Below are positions 24,663 to 35,931 of a stretch of 64,000 nt of DNA, one piece after another. The notes beneath the pieces are model-generated. The model was not told the DNA's origin and made no database searches. It saw only the letters and a program-made list of their open reading frames with translations. This DNA is from Tillus elongatus (taxonomy: Eukaryota > Arthropoda > Insecta > Coleoptera > Cleridae). The position numbers and the translations under genes were made by a program. Each line of letters opens with the position of its first letter. Position 1 is the stretch's first letter. The stretch is from assembly GCA_964006375.1 (NCBI GenBank), contig OZ023262.1, positions 89,693,654-89,757,653 of the forward strand, in the 5' to 3' direction.

Positions 24663-26015
24663 CCTCCCCTAAGAAAAGTTAAAAACAGCTAATCTTAACC
24701 TGAACCCCCACCGGTCATCGATAATTTTTATTACCGAGTAGCGTGCGTTTGTGGGGCTTGAGGTTCATTTTATTAACAATAAATACGGACCGGAATATTT
24801 ATACGAAGTTCAACCTTTAACTTGTGGGTTTTGCCTGCAGAGCTTTTTTCGATTCAAACTCTATTGTGATAACCTCGGAATAATTCAGCTAGTCCAACTG
24901 GACAGTCCATCGAGCATGCACTTGACAGGAAAACTCGAAAATCCGATTGGAAAACCTGATACGTGCACTCTTTATGTATTATAACCTCCGCTGGAGAAAA
25001 AAGTACCTACATATATAAATTTTGTGAGTATTGTGTTAATATTCTGAACAATTATTGTAGAATGTCACGGGAAAAAGGAGGCAAGCGGTGTTAGTGAGGG
25101 CTAGCACTCTCACACAGTATTAGAAACTCGAAGAGATTCCTCAGACTCCTGGCTTACACAGCGCTGATTCCAATATAAACATAGGGGAACTTGTGGAGAA
25201 GTTGCTTTTCAAGGTCTTTAGTTTGGTTTAAAGTTGGTCTTGTGATAAGAAATGTCTGCCAATAATAACAGAACAGTTGACATACAAAATTCAGGCACTC
25301 GACGAAGAATTTCGGAAAACTCAGTTTACCGAATGCTATCACCAGCCAAATCAAATCTGAGGATAAAACTTGCGGAGGAAAATTGATAGGCGACTATCTC
25401 TTAGGTAAAAATTAACATAGGAAGGATAATTATAATAACGACAATAATAACATTAACAACAATAATACTAGGAGTACAATAAAAAATAATATTTATAAAA
25501 TGACAACAATCTTTCAGGTGATATCGTTGTTCTCGGCGTCATGCATAATTACCAATGCATAGAAAGAAAACCAGAAGACATTCCCATGTTTTATAATATA
25601 CTGAAAGATTCACAATATCACCTCAAGTTAGGTCGTTGATGATAAAAGCAAAAGCTATAAAATAAATTTGAGAGAAGAGGAAACAAGAGAGCATTACACA
25701 GCGATTTCTAAAAGATGCGACAACACTTGGTGTTTATACGATGACCAAGCCAGTCAAGGATACCAAAAAAGTGCGGCCAGCTTTAATATTTTGCATAATA
25801 AAAATTAAGAAATAATTAATTAAAAAATATATTTTCTTTTTGTGAATAAAATATTAAAAGCAGAATGACCATTCCGATCCGTCTCGACTCCAATTTATTG
25901 CTAATAAAATCTACATCAAGCCCCAGAAGCGTACATTACTCGCTAATAAAAATCATCAATGTCCGGGGTCAGGTTAAAGCTGGCTGAGTTTGTTTATAAC
26001 TTTTATTAGGGGAAG
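24663..26015. mobile_element. piggyBac-like MITE with TTAA target duplication
   Basis: Inverted repeats of about 140 bp: left starts CCTCCCCTAAGAAAAGTT at 24663, right ends AACTTTTATTAGGGGAAG at 26015. Each end is flanked by TTAA (24659-24662 and 26016-26019), the piggyBac-specific target duplication. The repeat extends to about 24800 and 25880 and includes 'aacctgaacccccaccgg' / 'ccggggtcaggtt'. The interior (about 1.1 kb) shows no transposase; the 77-codon frame at 24751-24984 lies largely in the inverted repeat and is not a gene. Terminal C at both ends fits piggyBac-type elements. Confidence 0.78.
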
Positions 26016-26024
26016 TTAATAAAT

Positions 26025-26027
<3 letters not shown>

Positions 26028-26110
<83 letters not shown>
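26028..26110. repeat. (TA)n microsatellite
   Basis: Starts just outside the right TTAA of the MITE. Confidence 0.95.
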
Positions 26111-26112
<2 letters not shown>

Positions 26113-26153
26113 TTAGGAATATTGCACTACACTGTAATCACTTTTAAATATAC

Positions 26154-26260
26154 ACTTTATTTGTTTGCTGTACGTTTGTGCTTTCTTATTGGTTTGCGGG
26201 ACGGTTCGAAACTGCAGTCCACGCAAACCAATAAGAAATCACAAACGTACAACAAATAAA

Positions 26261-26263
<3 letters not shown>
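26154..26263. other. 43-bp-arm palindrome between two (TA)n arrays
   Basis: Arms at about 26154-26201 and 26219-26263 (tacgtttgtg...ccaataagaaa and complement) pair with few mismatches around a loop of about 17 bases. With the flanking TA arrays the whole 26028-26344 interval is self-complementary and could form a very long hairpin or cruciform. Confidence 0.85.

Positions 26264-26344
<81 letters not shown>
26262..26344. repeat. (TA)n microsatellite
   Basis: Array between the palindrome and the Penelope-type tail. Confidence 0.95.
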
Positions 26345-26347
<3 letters not shown>

Positions 26348-26871
26348 CAGAAAGATTTCCGCGGTCTTTAATGTGAGACATACTTGGTTCTCGTGTTGAA
26401 CCGCGTCCAGAATTTATGAAAACTCGACGTTTCGGCTCCTGTTTTGGAGCTATTTTCAAGAGGTAAAGATCTCTCTGAGGCCTAGGGTTGAACACACTGA
26501 GACCTCACAGACGATCTCCGGCGAGATTTGGGGAGTAGGCAGATTGAGGCCCCGTAATCGAGCTACAACAACCCAACCCACCTTTGTCCACCGCTCTAAG
26601 GACTAGGCAGATTGAGGCCTAAGAGTGTCCTTACATATTTCCTTTAACCACCTTTGTCCACCACTCTAAGGAGTAGGAAGATTGAGGCCTTAGAGTGTCC
26701 TTACATATTTCCTTTACCCACCTTTGTCCACCACTATAAGGAGTAGGCAGATTGAGGCCTTAGAGTGTCCTTACATATTTCCTTTACCTCTTGAAAATGG
26801 CTCCAAAACAGGAGCCGAAACGTCGAGTTTTCATAAATTCTGGACGCGGTTCAACCCGAGAACCAAGTATG

Positions 26872-26880
<9 letters not shown>
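26345..26880. mobile_element. Inverted pair of retroelement tails enclosing a minisatellite
   Basis: Left arm 26372-26462 (minus) and right arm 26786-26878 (plus) are reverse complements; each reads, in plus sense, 'ccgaaacgtcgagttttcat' and 'ctggacgcggttcaacc'. The same segment occurs at 42412-42500 and there runs on into a Penelope-type end, so I assign these to Penelope-like 3' regions. Between the arms lies the 70-bp tandem repeat and a copy of the block 'ggcgagatttggggagtagg'. Confidence 0.6.
26577..26788. repeat. 70-bp minisatellite, three units
   Basis: 'cacctttgtccaccactctaagg' starts near 26579, 26649 and 26719, each followed by 'agattgaggcct' and 'gtgtccttacatatttcctt'. The same unit is rearranged at 42500-42760. 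Confidence 0.88.

Positions 26881-26947
<67 letters not shown>
26876..26947. repeat. (TA)n microsatellite
   Basis: Closes the palindromic interval on the right. Confidence 0.95.
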
Positions 26948-26950
<3 letters not shown>

Positions 26951-26989
26951 ATATATTTCTAATTAATGTTAGTAAATGTCCTACCAGGT

Positions 26990-27170
26990 TTCTCACGTCC
27001 GGTGCAGGGTCAGGTTGAAGCTGGATTATTTGTTTATAACTCTTGATGGGTGACGTTAATGTATTTTTTCTTGCATGGTAAATTTCTAATAAACTTTAAT
27101 AAAACACACCATAAGAATTTTTGGTCCGGGCTGAGATGGTTGGTGCAGCTTCAAGGGGCTGTGTTCTTGG
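26990..27170 (+). repeat. fragment related to the piggyBac-like MITE right end and its flank
   Basis: 'gggtcaggttgaagctgg' then 'tttgtttataactcttgatgggtgacgttaatg' parallels 25963-26020, and the following 100 bases match 24510-24600 inverted. Confidence 0.5.
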
Positions 27171-27469
27171 TATAGTAGTGTATTTTGTTTTTCACCCATT
27201 ATTATTGGCTTGTAGACGTACATGCACATGCCCGTGTCATTTAGTTGACATTGACCTGTTTCATTGTCAATAGAAACATAATACATTATACAGATACCGA
27301 AATTAATAGCGAGTTTCCGTATAATGGTTTTCAATAACATATTTGTAATGATTTTATTCAGGAATCATGACTTTTTGAGCGCTCGTCGTAAAAGATCTGC
27401 GTATTAAATAAAGCATATCAACAATTTGTTTATTTATATACTTTATTGTCAAATTAAACATTACATTTG
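27171..27469. other. unassigned sequence
   Basis: Open frames here are not similar to anything I recognise. Confidence 0.4.
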
Positions 27470-28540
27470 ATTTTACAAAATTTACCCACAAATTAGAAAT
27501 TAATAATAAATTACCCTTTCTAGATGTACTAGTTATCAAAAATAAAGACATTTTAGTATTCGATGTCCATAGAAAGAAAACCACCACTATAAGATACATC
27601 CAAATGACTCTCATCATACGTACGCACAAAAAATGGCCAGTCTGAATTTTTTCATTAATTTTCCTATACGTAGAAGTAGATATACCAAAGAATTAAAGTA
27701 TTATAAGAACGTGGCCGAATATAACGGATACACTGCTTGTCTAGTGGAGAAATTAATCAACAGACAGAAAACAAAGAAAATGTTAGCGGAATTAACGACT
27801 CTTAGAAGAGAGAAAGCCGAAAAAACTTTGCTTACCATTTGGACCTGGATCGCGGGGTCTAGATTTTTTTTTAAAGCCAATTTGCAACTAACATTTTCGC
27901 CAAAAAATACTTCTAAAAACTTGCTGGGTAACCCAAAAGACAAGGATAGTACGGACAAAATGTCGGGAATTTATGCAACAAGTTGTAAAGATTGTGATCT
28001 TAAATACATCGAACTAATAAAAAGATCTATTGGAATTAGATTCAAAGAACATTTAGCACAATTAAGATACGGTACTATAGATAGATCTTCCGTCGCCATA
28101 TATTTGGGATAATAATCACCACGTTAATGAGGATAATCTAAAATTAATAAAAAATGTTAGACAACCAGGACAGCTAAACGCCTTCGAAAGTTTATATATT
28201 GCTAAATACTGTAATAATAAAAAATGTATGAATCTCGCTCCGCCGCCTATAGGCAGTCTCTTGATAGATTGTTTTATAAAATAAATACCGGCAGAAACAC
28301 GCCCGATAGATAACAAAAGAAAACAGATATTTCCGCCAAACTAAATATGTTAATTTTGGCGTCCTTGAACCTCCCTAAATCGTTATTGACCGACTCCCTG
28401 CAGAAGAATATAAATAGGGTTGTCGATATAAGATATTTAAAATTATTCATCCTCTGGTGACACTAACTTGGTTGGTGAAACGATCGTCAGGTTTTTTAAT
28501 GTGTTGTGGTGATTTGGGTTCTTCAAGTGTGCTTGGGAGA
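27470..28540 (+). pseudogene. Penelope-like retroelement: end of RT, GIY-YIG endonuclease and tail
   Basis: Three frames make up one decayed protein. LPFLDVLV at 27511-27534 is the motif just after the reverse transcriptase of Penelope-like elements and is followed by a stop region near 27640. A second frame (27633-28112) includes SGIYATSCKDCDLKYIE and RFKEHLAQLRYG, the GIY-YIG endonuclease core; the usual YIGQTKRS is YIELIKRS, so the Gly after YI is Glu. A third frame (28110-28290) has HHVNEDNLKLIKNV and ESLYIAKYC, the C-terminal part. The tail (28440-28540) carries a hammerhead-like core at 28450-28492. RT motifs with the catalytic aspartates are not present, so it is 5'-truncated. Upstream start codons are not meaningful here. 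Confidence 0.85.
28450..28492 (+). ncRNA. hammerhead-ribozyme-like motif at a Penelope remnant's tail
   Basis: CTGGTGA (one change from CTGATGA), stem II, GAAAC intact, GATC loop, GTC triplet, AGG. Directly downstream of the GIY-YIG remnant, which ties the motif to Penelope-like elements. Confidence 0.45.
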
Positions 28541-29100
28541 CATGGAGTCATGAAGTTAACGACAATGCAACATGGCGTTTAGACTGCAATAAATTAATTT
28601 TGAAGGTATCCTCAATTTTGACGCTTCTGCAGTAATACTGAATTCTAAAGAAGTCTACTACAGGTCTTACTTATATACGATTTGCAGGTAACGAACTACG
28701 GGTCCTAATTTTGTGTCTATTTGCTATTGAAGTATTGACCCAAACTAGCATATGCTCCGTTATTACTATTGTTATGCAGAAAATGTCTCCACTCACCGGA
28801 AATGCTGCCTTCAATTGTGAACTGTGTGACTTTAACAATTATATTTCCAACAGGTAAAGAAATTTAATGTTCGGAATCATCCGGTCCACGAATATGGTTA
28901 TGTAAAGTCCGTTCTATACAACAGAAGGCTAAATATTTATTGTTTCTAATGTTGCTTTCATAAAAGTAATTGCTTTTTAAACACTTCCCAGACAATAATA
29001 TATTTTTATGACTAGCTAATAATAATTAGGATTAGAAATGTACAAAAATGGAAGTGTGTGCTCTTTGACAGGTGCGAAATATCGAATCTTCAAATTATTA
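28541..29100. other. unassigned sequence
   Basis: No recognised feature. Confidence 0.4.
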
Positions 29101-29102
29101 TA

Positions 29103-29780
29103 CAGTGTGGATCAGCCAAATACAATCAATTCGGTATCTTAATTATTGTGCATATTTACGTCCTGGCAGCATCCTAATCGTAAATAAAAATGTGTTCTAA
29201 CGTTAGTCAACTTCTGAGGGGTCAGCAACGTAATGGCAATCGTTATTCTTTTTCTTAAGTCAGTTAAATCGCGTGGATTATTTTTGTACACCATACTTTT
29301 CACATATCCCCATAAGAAAAAGTCTCATAGCGTAAGACCGGGTGATTGTGCTGACCATTATCACGATCCTCGCCTCCATATCGACCGATTTGAAAATATT
29401 AGGTCGAGGTCCTGCTGGACATTGATTTGGTAATATGCTGGTGCTTCATCCTACTGGAACCACATCACATTCGCTGGATTTTGTGGATTTGCTCGATCAG
29501 GATATCAGTTTGCCAAAGTTGGCACGTCATTATTTTGGAGCAGAGCTGAATAATTATCTGCATTCAAATTGCCATCAACGAAAAGAGGAATTTTTCTTCA
29601 AATAGGCGAGCAACTTCGATCTGTGATCATGTTTTATCTCCGTAACCAATCAGCCGTAGAATTGTTATTTTAAGTATTTTTGTGAAATCAACCAAATTTG
29701 TGAATTGCACTTAATGATTGACAACTACTGTCATGCGGTTATAATAATATATCAAGTTACTAAAGCGTTTTAAATAAAAC
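29103..29780 (-). mobile_element. DD41D mariner remnant, same family as left-edge element
   Basis: Terminus CAGTGTGGATCAGCC after TA at 29101-29102 matches the end of the left-edge element. On the minus strand it still encodes transposase parts: the region around the second catalytic Asp (near 29430-29460) and the N-terminal 'YGD' area near 29645, with about 0.5 kb of the middle deleted. Several frame breaks; dead. Confidence 0.75.
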
Positions 29781-30114
29781 TAACACTGCTAACTTTGAGG
29801 AATGTTGGTAACTTTTTATGTCTTCTTTTTAATTGATACCGCCCAAAACGAACACTGAATCTGTTTCTCCTTCAAACATATGATTTTTCTTACTGTTCAT
29901 ATTTGCAGTAAATGTGCAAAACTTGATTTTCGATAGGATCAAACACTTCTCAAGGAAATCAGTGGTCCCGCATCTCTGCAGCCACTTCAGGGATAATATT
30001 CTCTATCTCTGCCATACCGCACAATTAAGCGATAAAGGTTACAGACCAACTTTTAATTTCGCAATGTGTTTTTAAGAAGGAAATATATTTAAGTGACTAT
30101 ATCGTTTAATTAAT
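29781..30114. other. unassigned sequence
   Basis: Possibly the rest of the mariner remnant's 5' region; nothing firm. Confidence 0.35.
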
Positions 30115-30185
30115 TTTTTATTTGTAGTGATTTAAAAGATTTTTATGAAAATTCACTAGCATAATTTACTTGCTGCCTCCTGAAT
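30115..30185 (+). repeat. Family A 3' end fragment
   Basis: 'tatgaaaattcactagcat' followed by 'acttgctgcctcctg', a decayed 3' terminus. Confidence 0.6.
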
Positions 30186-30295
30186 TTATAATTGTTTTGG
30201 TAAAAAATATTTAAGTCTAAGCGCTGTGACAGGTCTCTAAGGAAGCAAATAAAATCTAGGGTCTAATAAAGTCTCTCACCCAAATTCTTTGTATA

Positions 30296-31013
30296 CAGGC
30301 GTGGCAATTAAAACTTCGCACCTGGAACATATCGCAATTAAAAAAAAGCAAGAAAAAAAAAGCAGAGACACGTCGACCTTGTTTACAAGGGGGACAAATG
30401 ATGGCGTAAGTTTTGGTGTCTCGAAACCCATCCCTTAGACAGGGGTGAAAAGTACCCTTAAATTTTAAATGGCACCCTATTTTGCGTGACACCTCATTTT
30501 TAAGCTTTCTCAAATCTGCTCACGGTAACATACGACTTTTAAAATTTTGGTTTGGATATGGCAATAAAATCATCAATTAAAGAATAAGACAAAATATCAA
30601 TGAATAAAAAAATATTGTTTAATTACACGTTAAAATTGTTCCCACTCACAAACGAACTTTTCGAAGCATTTCGGGCGTGATCTGACAATTTCTCGATAAA
30701 AATATTTTCTTGTATGATTTTCAGGGTACCCAAGTCAAATTCCCTGACATTTCCAGCCCCCTCGAGTAAAATTTTAATAATACTCGAAATAAAAAACACA
30801 TACCTGAATATTTTTTTATGAACAAAATAAATAAAAATTACGAAAAAAACCAACATAATCAAAAACAGAAGTATGCTTAACTCCGTTAAATTTATAATAT
30901 ATAGCGTTTTCGAGAAGAAAATTTGCAATTTTTTCTTGGAAAAACTTGACTTTCATAACTGGCCGACGAACTTAGCCACTTAACCTCCGGAAAGAATTTG
31001 CCAGTGTGATGCA
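30296..31013 (+). repeat. left long terminal inverted repeat
   Basis: Pairs with the interrupted right arm. The open minus-strand frame inside it (30928-30623) has no conserved counterpart in the right arm and is not a gene. Confidence 0.82.
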
Positions 31014-31056
31014 ACCCAGAGGGCCCAGGTGGCGTAGAAACTTCGCAAGCCATGTT

Positions 31057-31060
<4 letters not shown>

Positions 31061-31118
<58 letters not shown>

Positions 31119-31235
31119 TTGAATAAGCCTGGGAAACTGGCTCAAAAAAATAAGATTCTCACCCATTAAATTGTTCTTTGAACATTCGAAAGTCATTACC
31201 TCTCTAAAAGCGAAGTTTTATTTATGAAAATTCGC
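31061..31235 (-). repeat. (TA)n array and family A 5' end inside the mariner
   Basis: Array 31061-31115 followed by a diverged 5' block ending 'tgaaaattcgctgaac' near 31232. Confidence 0.6.
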
Positions 31236-31847
31236 TGAACAAATGAAACAAAGATACACATTACATGAGCCATATACAAATGCCAAATATTCTGCAACTT
31301 TCAACATGACCATAAAAGTTACAAAAGAATTAACATATTCACAGCACAGCTGTACTCGGCCAATACGTAAAATGGATTTTGCATTTTATGCATTCAAGGA
31401 AGAACATTCCAAGTGAAATGTACCTACATATGAGACATGTTTGAGATAGATGAAGACGCTATTTATATCGGTGCATGATGTGGCATATGCTGCGTTCATT
31501 GGCGGATTTAATTGATATTGGTACCAAAGGAAAGCCGCATTGGTATCGAATATATTTTGGTAGGTATGAGAAAACTATTTGCGTGAGAAAATTCATATAA
31601 TATATATGAAATAAAAATAAAAGTGCATCTGCTAGTGATGAAATTTTACAAATATATAATTTACAGGTCTACTGAACGATTTCCGTGACATTTGAGTAAA
31701 ATCACAAATTTCCCTGACATTTTAGGAGGCATTTCACATTCCAGGATCTTTCCAGGTTTTCCCAGTTTTCCAGGTCGCTGGGTACCTTGATTTTTCTTTC
31801 TTAATAAACTTTGTCAACTCAACTTTCTTACCTGTTTTATTTTAAAT

Positions 31848-31850
<3 letters not shown>
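31236..31850. other. unassigned sequence within the mariner
   Basis: Around 31675-31790 there are short echoes of the TIR ('ttccctgacat'), perhaps a secondary copy of part of it. Nothing else recognised. Confidence 0.35.

Positions 31851-31928
<78 letters not shown>
31851..31928. repeat. (TA)n microsatellite
   Basis: Lies just upstream of the transposase start. Confidence 0.95.
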
Positions 31929-31930
<2 letters not shown>

Positions 31931-31972
31931 AATAAAATTATCACAAAATCGATTGAATTCCAATTCCTGAAA

Positions 31973-32945
31973 ATGATTTATACAATTGCTGAAAAAGTGG
32001 AATAATTAGTTTGTCCTACAAGAATGACAACTATGCATGACATGCAACATACATTTTTAAATCATCGTCGTCAAGACCAAAACACTGCGCAGCGGTAGGT
32101 CCTGGACTTATTGCATAAATTTTTGGAAACTGGATCGGTTGCAAACAGAAAGCATCAACGTGATCAGGTCGTACGTAACGAGGATAATCGGGTAGCTGTC
32201 CTGGGTCACATCAAAATGGAACCAAATTTGTGTCTTAGGAAACTTGCTAATACTTCAGGAATTTCTGTAGCTGGTTGCCGCAGAATCTTAAAAAGCAATA
32301 AGTATCACCCATTAATTTGGTGCAGGAACTTCATGAAGGCGATCCTGCTCGCCGCGTGCACTTCTGTGAAGAAGTTAGTGATCGTGCCAGAAGGAATCTG
32401 TACCTTTTTTCCGATGAATGTAGGTTCTAACTGGATGACCAAGTCAACTGCCATAATTGCCGCTACCGAAGTGATGAAAATCCAAGAATTTTTTTGTAAA
32501 ACCCATACGCAGCATTCAGGAAAATTGAATGTTTGGGTGGGCATACTGGGATACCATCTCGTATGGCCTTTCTTCCTACCGAGAAATGGATGGCAACATG
32601 TATCTGGATCTACTGGAAACGCGACGATTGTGTAAATATTGAAAAACCACAACGCTCTGGCAGAAGAGGATGTGTGGTTTTAGCAGGATGATGCTCCACC
32701 ACATTATGCCGCAGCTGTGCGTGATTTTCTTAATCAGGGCTCTCCAAAGTACTAAAGAGGATGCAGGGTTTCAATTGTGTGGCCTCCCAGATCGCTAAAT
32801 TTAACACCCTTAGACTTTTTCTATGGGGACACTTGAACTCGAAAATTTATGCAGCATAATTGTTGAAGAATGTCGTCAGATAACGCCCGAAATGCTTTGA
32901 AATGTTCGCTGGGAAGTGGAGCAAAGATTTTATTTTGTATTGAAG
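31973..32945 (+). pseudogene. DD41D transposase pseudogene
   Basis: ATG at 31973 (MIYTIAEKVE) resembles the start of the 13.7-kb copy; frameshifts follow. Readable parts: HKFLETGSVANRKHQ near 32115, the first catalytic region LYLFSDECRF near 32410, DNCHNCRY-like sequence near 32450, and QDDAPPHYAAAVRDFL with the second Asp at 32687-32689, directly preceded by an in-frame TAG in place of the usual Gln codon. Third Asp at 32813-32815, 41 residues later, in LTPLDFF. So all three catalytic positions survive while the frame is broken many times. It sits exactly between the long inverted repeats. Confidence 0.85.
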
Positions 32946-33044
32946 TTGAGGAAAAACAAGTTGCACATTTAATTAAATAACATTATTTCATTCATTGATA
33001 TTTGTCTTATTCTTTAATAGATGATTTTTTTGCCATATCCAAAC

Positions 33045-33655
33045 CAAAATTTACACTGGCAAATTATGTCCGGAGGTTAAGTGGCTAAGTTCGTCGGCCA
33101 GTTATGAAAGTCAAGTTTTTCCGAGAAAAAATTGCACATTTTCTTCTCGAAAATCCTATATATTATAAATTTAACGGAGTTAAGCATACTTATGTTTTTG
33201 ATTATGTAAGTTTTTTTTCGTATTTTTTATTTATTTTCTTCATAAAATAAGTATTCAGGTATGTGTTTTTTGTTTCGAGTATTATTAAAATTTTACTCAA
33301 GGGGGCTGGAAATGTCAGGGAATTTTACTTGTGATTGCTACTGGGTACCCTTAAAATCATACAAGAAAATATTTTTATCGAGAAATTGTCAGATAACGCC
33401 CGAAAAGCTTCGAAATGTTCGTTTGTGAGTGGGAACAATGTTAACATGTAATTAAACAATATTTTTTTATTCATTGATATTTTGTCTTATTCTTTAATAG
33501 ATAATTTTTTTGCCATATCCGAACCAAAATTTAAAAAGTCGTATCTTGTGATGAGCAGAATTGAGAAAGCTTTAAAATGAGGGTGCCATTCAACATTTAA
33601 CGGTACTTTACGCGCTTGCCTAATAGGTAGGTTCAAAGACACCAAAACTAATGCC
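33045..33655 (-). repeat. right long terminal inverted repeat, inner part
   Basis: Reverse complement of about 30400-31013; continues after the hAT MITE at 35397-35486. Confidence 0.82.
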
Positions 33656-34169
33656 ATCATGTGCAGTGGCGATTTCTCCTAGTGAGCTAGCTGTGCGCCG
33701 CACACCCTAAAATATAATTAAAATGTGCACAGTTAAATATGTTTTATTTCTTTTTCCCTTAGTCTTAATACACTACATATGTTATGACAATCGATTTAAT
33801 TTACTTATTTGATTTCATAAATAGTCGGTTAATAGTGACTTGGAATGAAGTCGGCACCACGTCTTCATTCTGAAAATATGAGTAGGTCAATAGCAACTGG
33901 GAATGAATTCGGGTTAGGTGTGCGTTGTTATTTCCGAACAACTTCACTCGACAGAGCTGTATTAGTATACAATACAGTCCCCCACCCATGTGTTTAAAAT
34001 AGTAAGGAAATACCATTCGTTTTAACACTGCAGTGAGCGGTAAAAATACCGCTCAACACAAATGAATGGAACGCCGGTTTAACAAACGTTGTGATAACAT
34101 TATTTACAAACATTACAACTGCGCTTGCCTGGACCACAGTATTCTAGAATCAAAGACTATAAACATTTT

Positions 34170-34562
34170 AGTAAATTTTCGTAGAAAAAAATCACTAATG
34201 GGAAGATCTCGACTTTTGAATTTTGAAAAATTGTTTGCAAATGAGCGCGAACTAGGACCCCTAGAACCCATATCCGGGGTCAGTTTCAATTTTTATATAT
34301 AAGAATTTAATTTGAGTCAAGTTTTAAAATATAGAAATTTTTGATTAAAATGAAGAAACTGATTTCAAGTACCATCCATATTTCTAGAAATTGTAATGGT
34401 ACATAATGAGGTGAGGTAATTTTGGAGATTAGAAATCAGATGACAGAACTTTAGAACAATTGACATTTAGATTAAAATTTAGTCAACATTGCATCATTTG
34501 CAGTCACAAGTTTAGACTTATTTGTAAGATGCTTTGGACTATTTATATAACAATAAACTATA

Positions 34563-34657
<95 letters not shown>

Positions 34658-34995
34658 GGTATCACACCGATAACTCAATATATAATCGGCCGATTTTGAT
34701 AAAATTTGGCATGTACCTTCCTTCTGTAAATATATTGGATAATTTCGTTAGTCAGGAAAATCGGACGAGGTTTTCCGGAAAAATGTTGAGTTTTTATTCG
34801 AAAAAAATTTGTATCTCAAAAAATAAAAAAGATACGATAACCAAATTTGGTAGGTAGGTTTACGATATAAAAATTAAACTATACACAAAAATTTAGATTT
34901 CTATGTTGCAAGATAAAAAAGTTATAATAAAATATTTTGTGCCAGATCATTTCTATAAAAATTCACTACCATAACGCACTTGCTGCATCCAGGAT
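34170..34995 (+). repeat. Family A repeat inside the hAT element
   Basis: 5' end agtaaattttc at 34170, 'catatccggggtcagtttc', then about 260 bp of extra unassigned sequence, array 34565-34652, central block and 3' end 'cgcacttgctgca' near 34975-34987. Third level of nesting: family A in hAT in mariner. Confidence 0.78.
34565..34652. repeat. (TA)n microsatellite
   Basis: Array of the nested family A copy. Confidence 0.95.
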
Positions 34996-35226
34996 TTTTA
35001 CACATTTTATTATTTAGTACCATATTAACATTGAACTACTTTTAATGTTTACAGTTTTCACCCCGTTCCGGACAGTGCTAACGCTAACACAAATTTGTGT
35101 GAAGAGAAGAGCTTGATAATAATTCCATGTTCTTTTCGTGTTTTAAAGATTTAAGTGACTTTTTAATTTGTTAGTGTTGCAGTGGGAAATTAATTTATTT
35201 ATCTACGTATCATTCCCATATAGGTC

Positions 35227-35228
<2 letters not shown>

Positions 35229-35296
<68 letters not shown>
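35229..35296. repeat. (TA)n microsatellite
   Basis: Array in the right part of the hAT element, not linked to family A. Confidence 0.95.
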
Positions 35297-35302
<6 letters not shown>

Positions 35303-35488
35303 ACATTTAGTGTTAATAATTTTTAAAACCACCACTAACAGCAACTCGTTACCGCACACCCGAACATTTTGGTCAGGAGACGCCACTGATCATGTGCCAC
35401 CCTTGAAAACAAAAGTCGACATATCTGCTTCTTTTTTTTTTAATTCCGATATTTTTCAGGTTGGAAGTTTTTAGAGGCGCACCGTGTA

Positions 35489-35931
35489 TGTATGCGGTCT
35501 GTATGCTGCTGATTGGAACAGTTAATGTGAATTGCTTAGATTATTATAGTAAGTTATGTATGTCCTCTATACACAAAACAAATTATTGCCTTTTACGTAG
35601 AACCTGAACATATTATATGCTTACTTTAGTTCGGTTGAGCTTATGCAACGTTTCTCATTACTATTCAGAATAAAAATATCAATGTGAGTTCTTAAACAAG
35701 ACTAATAGGTTAGGAATTTAGCATTTCTAAATTAGCGTTAATGGCATTACCTAGATGTCATTTTTTCTTGCATATGAGAATAAGGTCGTACTGTTTATTA
35801 ACTTGACCAGGCTGTTTATACATATTCACATGCAATACTAATGCTCAAACGTAGTTATCTTGTACTTCAAGATAACCTCATTTTGTAAAAGATTATTCTT
35901 TTGTTTGTACATGTCACTATCAATCTACATA
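35489..35931. other. unassigned sequence
   Basis: No recognised feature. Confidence 0.4.

Larger units (their letters stand above)
33664..35388. mobile_element. hAT-type non-autonomous element with perfect 8-bp target duplication
   Basis: Ends CAGTGGCG at 33664 and CGCCACTG at 35388, flanked by identical ATCATGTG (33656-33663 and 35389-35396). CAGTGGCG is a typical hAT terminus, and the 8-bp duplication confirms the class. Removing it restores the right inverted repeat of the surrounding mariner. It contains no transposase; its interior is largely a family A copy and another (TA)n array. Confidence 0.9.
30296..35486 (+). mobile_element. Long-TIR DD41D mariner with nested insertions
   Basis: Left end CAGGCGTGGCAATTAAAAC at 30296 after TA; right end ...cgcaccgtg at 35486 before TA. 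The inverted repeats are about 0.7 kb: 30296-31013 pairs with 33045-33655 plus 35397-35486. Markers on both sides include 'gccatatcc', 'cgagaaattgtcag' / 'ctgacaatttctcg' and 'cctccgg' next to 'agtggctaagttcg'. The right arm is interrupted by a hAT MITE (33664-35388). Between the arms lie a family A 5' end and two (TA)n arrays and a dead transposase. Divergence of the arms shows it is old. Confidence 0.85.

Noticed and set aside
24751..24984. 77-codon frame inside the piggyBac-like MITE
   Set aside because: Largely within the inverted repeat and too short for a transposase; no catalytic motif.
26577..26788. Regular direct repeats suggestive of a CRISPR array
   Set aside because: Units are 70 bp and contiguous without unique spacers, in eukaryotic retroelement sequence.
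30623..30928. 101-codon hydrophobic minus-strand frame resembling a membrane protein
   Set aside because: It is in the mariner TIR and the paired arm at 33100-33450 does not preserve it.
32305..32652. 115-codon minus-strand frame
   Set aside because: Antisense of the mariner transposase pseudogene.
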